Source: Actinomycetes bacterium (lineage in GTDB: Bacteria; Actinomycetota; Actinomycetes; Propionibacteriales; Propionibacteriaceae). Taken from it: 10,061 bases of DNA. A program made the position numbers and the translations under genes. Below the pieces are notes generated by a model. It was not told where the DNA came from and did no database searches. It was given only the letters and a program-made list of their open reading frames with translations. Positions 6,577-10,061 of this stretch are shown one piece after another; position 1 is the first letter of the stretch; each line of letters opens with the position of its first letter. Where the stretch lies: NCBI GenBank assembly GCA_023412435.1, contig JAEYNS010000057.1, forward strand, positions 1 through 10,061, in the 5' to 3' direction.

Positions 6577-9312
6577 TCAGTCCTCCAGCGGCGCGACGTC
6601 CACGACGCCGCGCCGGATCCGCTCGATGACCTCACGGCAGGTCCGCCGGAGCTGGCCGTCGGTGACTTCGGCGACCTGGCCGGCGAGGTCGATGACCTGG
6701 CGGGCCCACCGGACGAAATCGCCCGCGGTGAGGCCGGACAGGTCGAGCACCTCAGCCAGCGCGTTGCCTGCCGTCCAGTGGTGGATGGCCTCGGCGAACC
6801 CGATGTCCGGCTCGTCGTGGGAGGGCAGCCGGTGGTCGCGTTCGGTCAGCGACACCTCCCGCCACAGACTGCGGACCCGTGACTGCGCGGCCTCGGAGGC
6901 ACGATCGGGCAGCCGGGCAGGACGCCGGTCGCCCCGGGACTCATAGACGAGGGTCGACAACACGGCGGCCAGTTGGGGGGCGGAGAGCCCGTCCAGCACG
7001 CCGGTGCGGATCGCCTCCGCAGTCACGAGGTCGAGCTCGGAGTAGATGCGGGTGAGCATCCGGCCGGCGTCGGTCACCTGGTGGCCGCCCTCGGTCAGGT
7101 AGCCCATCGATTCCAGGACCGAGCAGATCCTGTCGAACCTGACGGCGATGGTGTTGGTCCGCCGGTCCGCCTGCTGGCGCAGCGCCTCGGTGTCCGCCTC
7201 CAGCCGGAGCGCCTCAGCCGCGAGCCGGGCGTGAGCCGCCCGGTCCGGGCAGGCGTGGCAGGGGTGGCTGAGCAACTCGGCGCGCCGGGCCGCGATCTCG
7301 TCCATCGCGTCGGGGTCGGCAGCGGTGGCGGGCCGCTGCCACTCGAACTGCTCCTTGTCGATCCGTGACTGCAGGGCGACGGCGAGGTTGCGCCGCAGCG
7401 CAGGCTGGCGCGGGTCGAAGTGCTTGGGCACCTTCATCCGGCCGACCACCTGCGGCGGGTGCGGGAAGTCGACGGCGGCCAGCCGCTTCACCTGGCGGTC
7501 GCTGGTCAGGACCGTCAGCTGTGGCGGGTCCTGCGTCGTCGCAGGCTCGAGCACCACCGCCCAGGTGCGGTGCCGCTTGCCGCGGACGTCGATGATGTCG
7601 CCGGGACGCAGCGCCTTCAGCGCCTCGATCGACTCCGACCGCCGGTCGGCACGGCGCGCCCGTGCGGCGGCCGCCTCCAGTTCGCCGATCGATGCCCGCA
7701 GCCTGGCGTACCCGGCGAAGTCGCCGAGGTCGCAGCGGGCCTGCGCCCACAGCCGGTCGATGTGCTCGGTGTTGCGGGCGATCTGGCGCGACAGGCCGAC
7801 CACCGAGCGGTCCGACTGGTACTGCGCGTAGGACTGCTCGAGCAATCCCCTGGCGCGCTCGCGGCCCACCGTCGCGACCAGGTTCACCGCCATGTTGTAG
7901 GTGGGGGTGAACGAGGAACGCAGCGGGTAGGTGCGCCGGGAAGCGAGCCCGGCCAGTGCCCGCGGGTCCAGCCCCGGCTGCCAGCACACCACCGCGTGGC
8001 CCTCGACGTCGATCCCGCGCCGGCCCGCCCGTCCGGTGAGCTGGGTGTACTCCCCCGCCGTGATGTCGGCGTGGCTCTCCCCGTTGAACTTGACCAGCCT
8101 CTCCAGGACCACGCTCCTGGCCGGCATGTTGATGCCGAGGGCCAGGGTCTCGGTGGCGAACACCACCTTGACCAGGCCCGCGGCGAAGGCCTCCTCGACC
8201 GCCTCCTTGAAGGCGGGCAGCAGGCCGGCGTGGTGGGCGGCGATGCCGGCCCGGAAGGCGTCGGCGAAGTTGCCGAAGTCGAGCGCGACGAGGTCGGACT
8301 GGCTGAGCCCCTGCACATGCCGGGTGACGATCTCGTCCAGCGCCGCCCGCTCGACAGCGTTCGTCAGCCGCAGCCCCGACTGCATCAGCTGGCCGACCGC
8401 GGTGTCGCAGCCCTGGCGGGAGAAGATGAAGTAGATGGCCGGCAGCAGCCCGGCGGATTCGAGCCGCTCCACGGCACCGTCCCGGCGCGGCACCAGGTGG
8501 CGGCTGCCCTGCTGCCGGCTGTGCGCCGCGGCGCCGCCGTACCGGCCGGAGCCGTAGGCGGAGGTCCGCATCCCCTTGCCGGAGCGGCCGCGCGGCCTGC
8601 GGCTGTCGTCACGCACGCCGCGGCCCTCCTCCTTGGCCAGCCGGACGAGCTCGGGGTTGACCTGGCCGGTGCCGTCCGGCTCGGTGGCGGCGAACAGGTC
8701 GAGGAGGCGCCGTCCGACCAGGACGTGCTGGTAGAGCGGGACCGGGCGCCGCTCGCTGACCACCACCTCGACGCCGCCGCGTACCTCGTCGAGCCAGTCG
8801 CCGAACTCCTCGGCATTGCTCACCGTCGCCGAGAGCGCGACCAGCTGGACCGACTCGGCCATCGAGATGATGACCTCTTCCCACACCGGCCCGCGGAACC
8901 GGTCGGCGAGGTAGTGCACCTCGTCCATCACCACGAACCCGAGGTTGTCCAGGGTGCGCGAGCCGGCGTAGATCATGTTGCGCAACACCTCGGTGGTCAT
9001 CACGACCACCGGCGCCTCGCCGTTGACGCTGGTGTCGCCGGTGAGCAGGCCGACCGCGTCCTCGCCGTGGCGGGCCACCAGGTCGTGGTACTTCTGGTTG
9101 CTCAGGGCCTTGATCGGGGTGGTGTAGAAGCACTTCCGGCCGGTCTTGAGCGCGAGGTGGACCGCGAACTCCCCCACCACCGTCTTCCCCGCGCCGGTCG
9201 GGGCGGCGACCAGCACCCCGCGTCCGGCGGCGACGTGTTCGCAGGCCTGCACCTGGTAGTCGTCCAGCGCGAACGGGTAGGCGGCCCGGAAGTCGGTGAG
9301 TGCGTCCTCCAC
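6577..9312 (-). CDS. helY: HelY/Mtr4-like ATP-dependent RNA helicase (Ski2 family)
   Basis: A 911-residue superfamily 2 helicase of the Ski2/Mtr4 type, probably acting on structured RNA in processing or decay. The N-terminal RecA domain has a Q-like segment (LDDYQ, 16-20), Walker A APTGAGKT (37-44), [10 protein letters not shown] (64-73), MTTEVLRNM (105-113), the DEVH box (130-133) and [10 protein letters not shown] (161-170). The second RecA domain has [15 protein letters not shown] (385-399) and motif [14 protein letters not shown] (424-435). The C-terminus (about 715-908) resembles a DSHCT domain. A basic Gly/Arg/Ser-rich insertion (about 231-275) lies between the RecA domains. The start is GTG at 9312. 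The dagK-like TAG is in the same frame four codons upstream, so no earlier start exists without lying in the preceding gene. AGG sits 8 bases before the GTG. It follows the lipid-kinase-like gene after 9 bp, so the two are probably co-transcribed. The symbol follows the mycobacterial name; function here is by family. Confidence 0.93.
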   Translation of the reverse strand: MEDALTDFRAAYPFALDDYQVQACEHVAAGRGVLVAAPTGAGKTVVGEFAVHLALKTGRKCFYTTPIKALSNQKYHDLVARHGEDAVGLLTGDTSVNGEAPVVVMTTEVLRNMIYAGSRTLDNLGFVVMDEVHYLADRFRGPVWEEVIISMAESVQLVALSATVSNAEEFGDWLDEVRGGVEVVVSERRPVPLYQHVLVGRRLLDLFAATEPDGTGQVNPELVRLAKEEGRGVRDDSRRPRGRSGKGMRTSAYGSGRYGGAAAHSRQQGSRHLVPRRDGAVERLESAGLLPAIYFIFSRQGCDTAVGQLMQSGLRLTNAVERAALDEIVTRHVQGLSQSDLVALDFGNFADAFRAGIAAHHAGLLPAFKEAVEEAFAAGLVKVVFATETLALGINMPARSVVLERLVKFNGESHADITAGEYTQLTGRAGRRGIDVEGHAVVCWQPGLDPRALAGLASRRTYPLRSSFTPTYNMAVNLVATVGRERARGLLEQSYAQYQSDRSVVGLSRQIARNTEHIDRLWAQARCDLGDFAGYARLRASIGELEAAAARARRADRRSESIEALKALRPGDIIDVRGKRHRTWAVVLEPATTQDPPQLTVLTSDRQVKRLAAVDFPHPPQVVGRMKVPKHFDPRQPALRRNLAVALQSRIDKEQFEWQRPATAADPDAMDEIAARRAELLSHPCHACPDRAAHARLAAEALRLEADTEALRQQADRRTNTIAVRFDRICSVLESMGYLTEGGHQVTDAGRMLTRIYSELDLVTAEAIRTGVLDGLSAPQLAAVLSTLVYESRGDRRPARLPDRASEAAQSRVRSLWREVSLTERDHRLPSHDEPDIGFAEAIHHWTAGNALAEVLDLSGLTAGDFVRWARQVIDLAGQVAEVTDGQLRRTCREVIERIRRGVVDVAPLED

Positions 9313-9321
9313 GGCCCCAAC

Positions 9322-10061
9322 CTACTTGCCGCGCGGGACGGGGCCGGCGAACAGCGCCACGTGGGCCGGGGCGGCGCGCAGCCGAAGCGGTACCGCCCCG
9401 AGGTCCTCGCCGTCGGCCATCCCCCACAACCCGTCGCCGTCGACGATCACCTCGCGGGCGCGCAGCAGCTCGACGGCAGGGTCCTTGATGAAGGTGCCCT
9501 TGAACATCGTGGGTAGCAGCCGCAACAGGGTCATCCGGCTGACCGGGTTCACGATGGTCACGTCCAGCAGGCCGTCGGTGACGTCGGCGCGCGGGCAGAT
9601 CCACATCCCGCCACCGAAGAAGCCGGCGTTCCCCACCGCGATGAGCATCGCGGTCTGCTCGCGAGCGACGCCGTCGATGACGATCCGGTAGGGCACCGGC
9701 TCGAAGACGGCGAGCTCGGTGAGCGCCGTCCAGGCGTAGCTCAGCCCGCCCAGCGACCAGGACAGCTCGTTGGTGCGCTGGTTGACCCGGGAGTCGTACC
9801 CGGTGGAGACGATCGAGCCGACCCAGCGACGCTCCGCGCCTCCGGCCAGGTCACCCCTCGCCTCCATCAGGTCGATCCGCCGCGTGTCGCCGGTGATGAT
9901 CGCGCCGCCGGCACCCATCGCGTCGGTCGGCACCCCTGCGCCCCGGCAGAAGTCGTTGCCCCGACCGGCCGGAATGAGCCCCAGCGGAACGTCGGTGCCG
10001 GCGGCGGCGTTGAGTCCCAGGTGCATCATGCCGTCCCCCCCCATCACCAGCAGGGCGTCCG
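9322..10061 (-). CDS. Diacylglycerol kinase/YegS family lipid kinase (5' end missing)
   Basis: Only the C-terminal part is present: the frame is open to the window edge, and about 245 codons are visible. The family phosphorylates diacylglycerol or related lipids at the inner membrane surface, using ATP. Visible motifs are the nucleotide-binding GGDG in LLVMGGDGMMH at the very start of the visible part, PAGRGNDFCRG, and the late catalytic-domain pattern GNAGFFGGGMWICPRADVTDGLLDV. The protein ends in a short beta-rich region (LRLRAAPAHVALFAGP). The GTG at 10047 lies inside the conserved GGDG segment and is not a real start. The upstream 50-60 residues lie outside the window. Its TAG stop is 9 bp before the helicase start and in the same frame. 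The exact lipid substrate is not evident; a sphingosine-kinase-like or YegS-like activity is possible. Confidence 0.88.
   Translation of the reverse strand, partial: DALLVMGGDGMMHLGLNAAAGTDVPLGLIPAGRGNDFCRGAGVPTDAMGAGGAIITGDTRRIDLMEARGDLAGGAERRWVGSIVSTGYDSRVNQRTNELSWSLGGLSYAWTALTELAVFEPVPYRIVIDGVAREQTAMLIAVGNAGFFGGGMWICPRADVTDGLLDVTIVNPVSRMTLLRLLPTMFKGTFIKDPAVELLRAREVIVDGDGLWGMADGEDLGAVPLRLRAAPAHVALFAGPVPRGK

Noticed and set aside
7420..9516. Long plus-strand open frame (about 698 codons) opposite the helicase gene
   Set aside because: It mirrors the helicase coding bias, shows no domain, and runs across the boundary into the kinase-like gene, as a shadow frame would.

Overview
This is a chromosomal housekeeping segment from a high-GC Gram-positive bacterium (Actinomycetota). 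By eye the GC content is in the mid-to-upper 60s percent, and third codon positions are almost all G or C. A member of the Propionibacteriales/Propionibacteriaceae is my best guess. It rests on gene content: an ilvB-ilvN-ilvC operon, a HelY-type helicase, a secreted SpoIID/LGFP protein, and a diacylglycerol-kinase-like gene just upstream of the helicase. I see no mobile element, CRISPR array, tRNA or rRNA.

Layout. (1) Positions 1-3605, minus strand: the branched-chain amino acid operon, transcribed right to left as leader - ilvB - ilvN - ilvC. It makes both subunits of acetolactate synthase and the ketol-acid reductoisomerase, the first two steps of valine, leucine and isoleucine synthesis. 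ilvB and ilvN overlap by 4 bp (GTGA). The ilvN ribosome binding site lies inside the codons for the acidic C-terminus of IlvB. ilvC follows after 24 bp and is trailed by two perfect GC-rich hairpins. (2) Positions 3476-3605, minus strand: a well-formed transcription attenuator. A 13-codon leader peptide (V-R-L-F-I-L-V-V-S-P-R-V-A) is rich in Leu, Ile and Val, some in codons that are rare in this genome. It is followed by a hairpin over its stop codon and by an intrinsic terminator with six U residues. A TTGACA box lies where it would start a leaderless transcript at the leader's GTG. (3) Positions 3606-3734: the shared spacer, holding short repeats and the start region of the divergent gene. 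(4) Positions 3735-5339, plus strand: a secreted SpoIID/LytB-type cell-wall protein with C-terminal LGFP-type repeats. (5) Positions 5352-6514, minus strand: hisF followed after 5 bp by a HIT-family gene. (6) Positions 6577-10061, minus strand: a HelY/Mtr4-like Ski2-family helicase. It is preceded by a lipid-kinase-family gene (DAGK/YegS type) whose start lies beyond the window edge.

How the parts work together. The strongest system-level story is the ilv operon. The leader peptide should sense charged Ile, Leu and Val tRNA and set read-through into ilvBNC, while the IlvN ACT domain adds allosteric feedback. HisF supplies the histidine pathway and releases AICAR. The SpoIID-like protein acts on the cell wall. 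HelY acts on RNA. The kinase-like protein acts on membrane lipid.

The coding genes are ordinary and complete apart from the last. The features most worth a second look are regulatory: the ilvB leader, its apparently leaderless peptide, and an 8-bp long-range complement linking the leader start to the region just upstream of the ilvB ribosome binding site.
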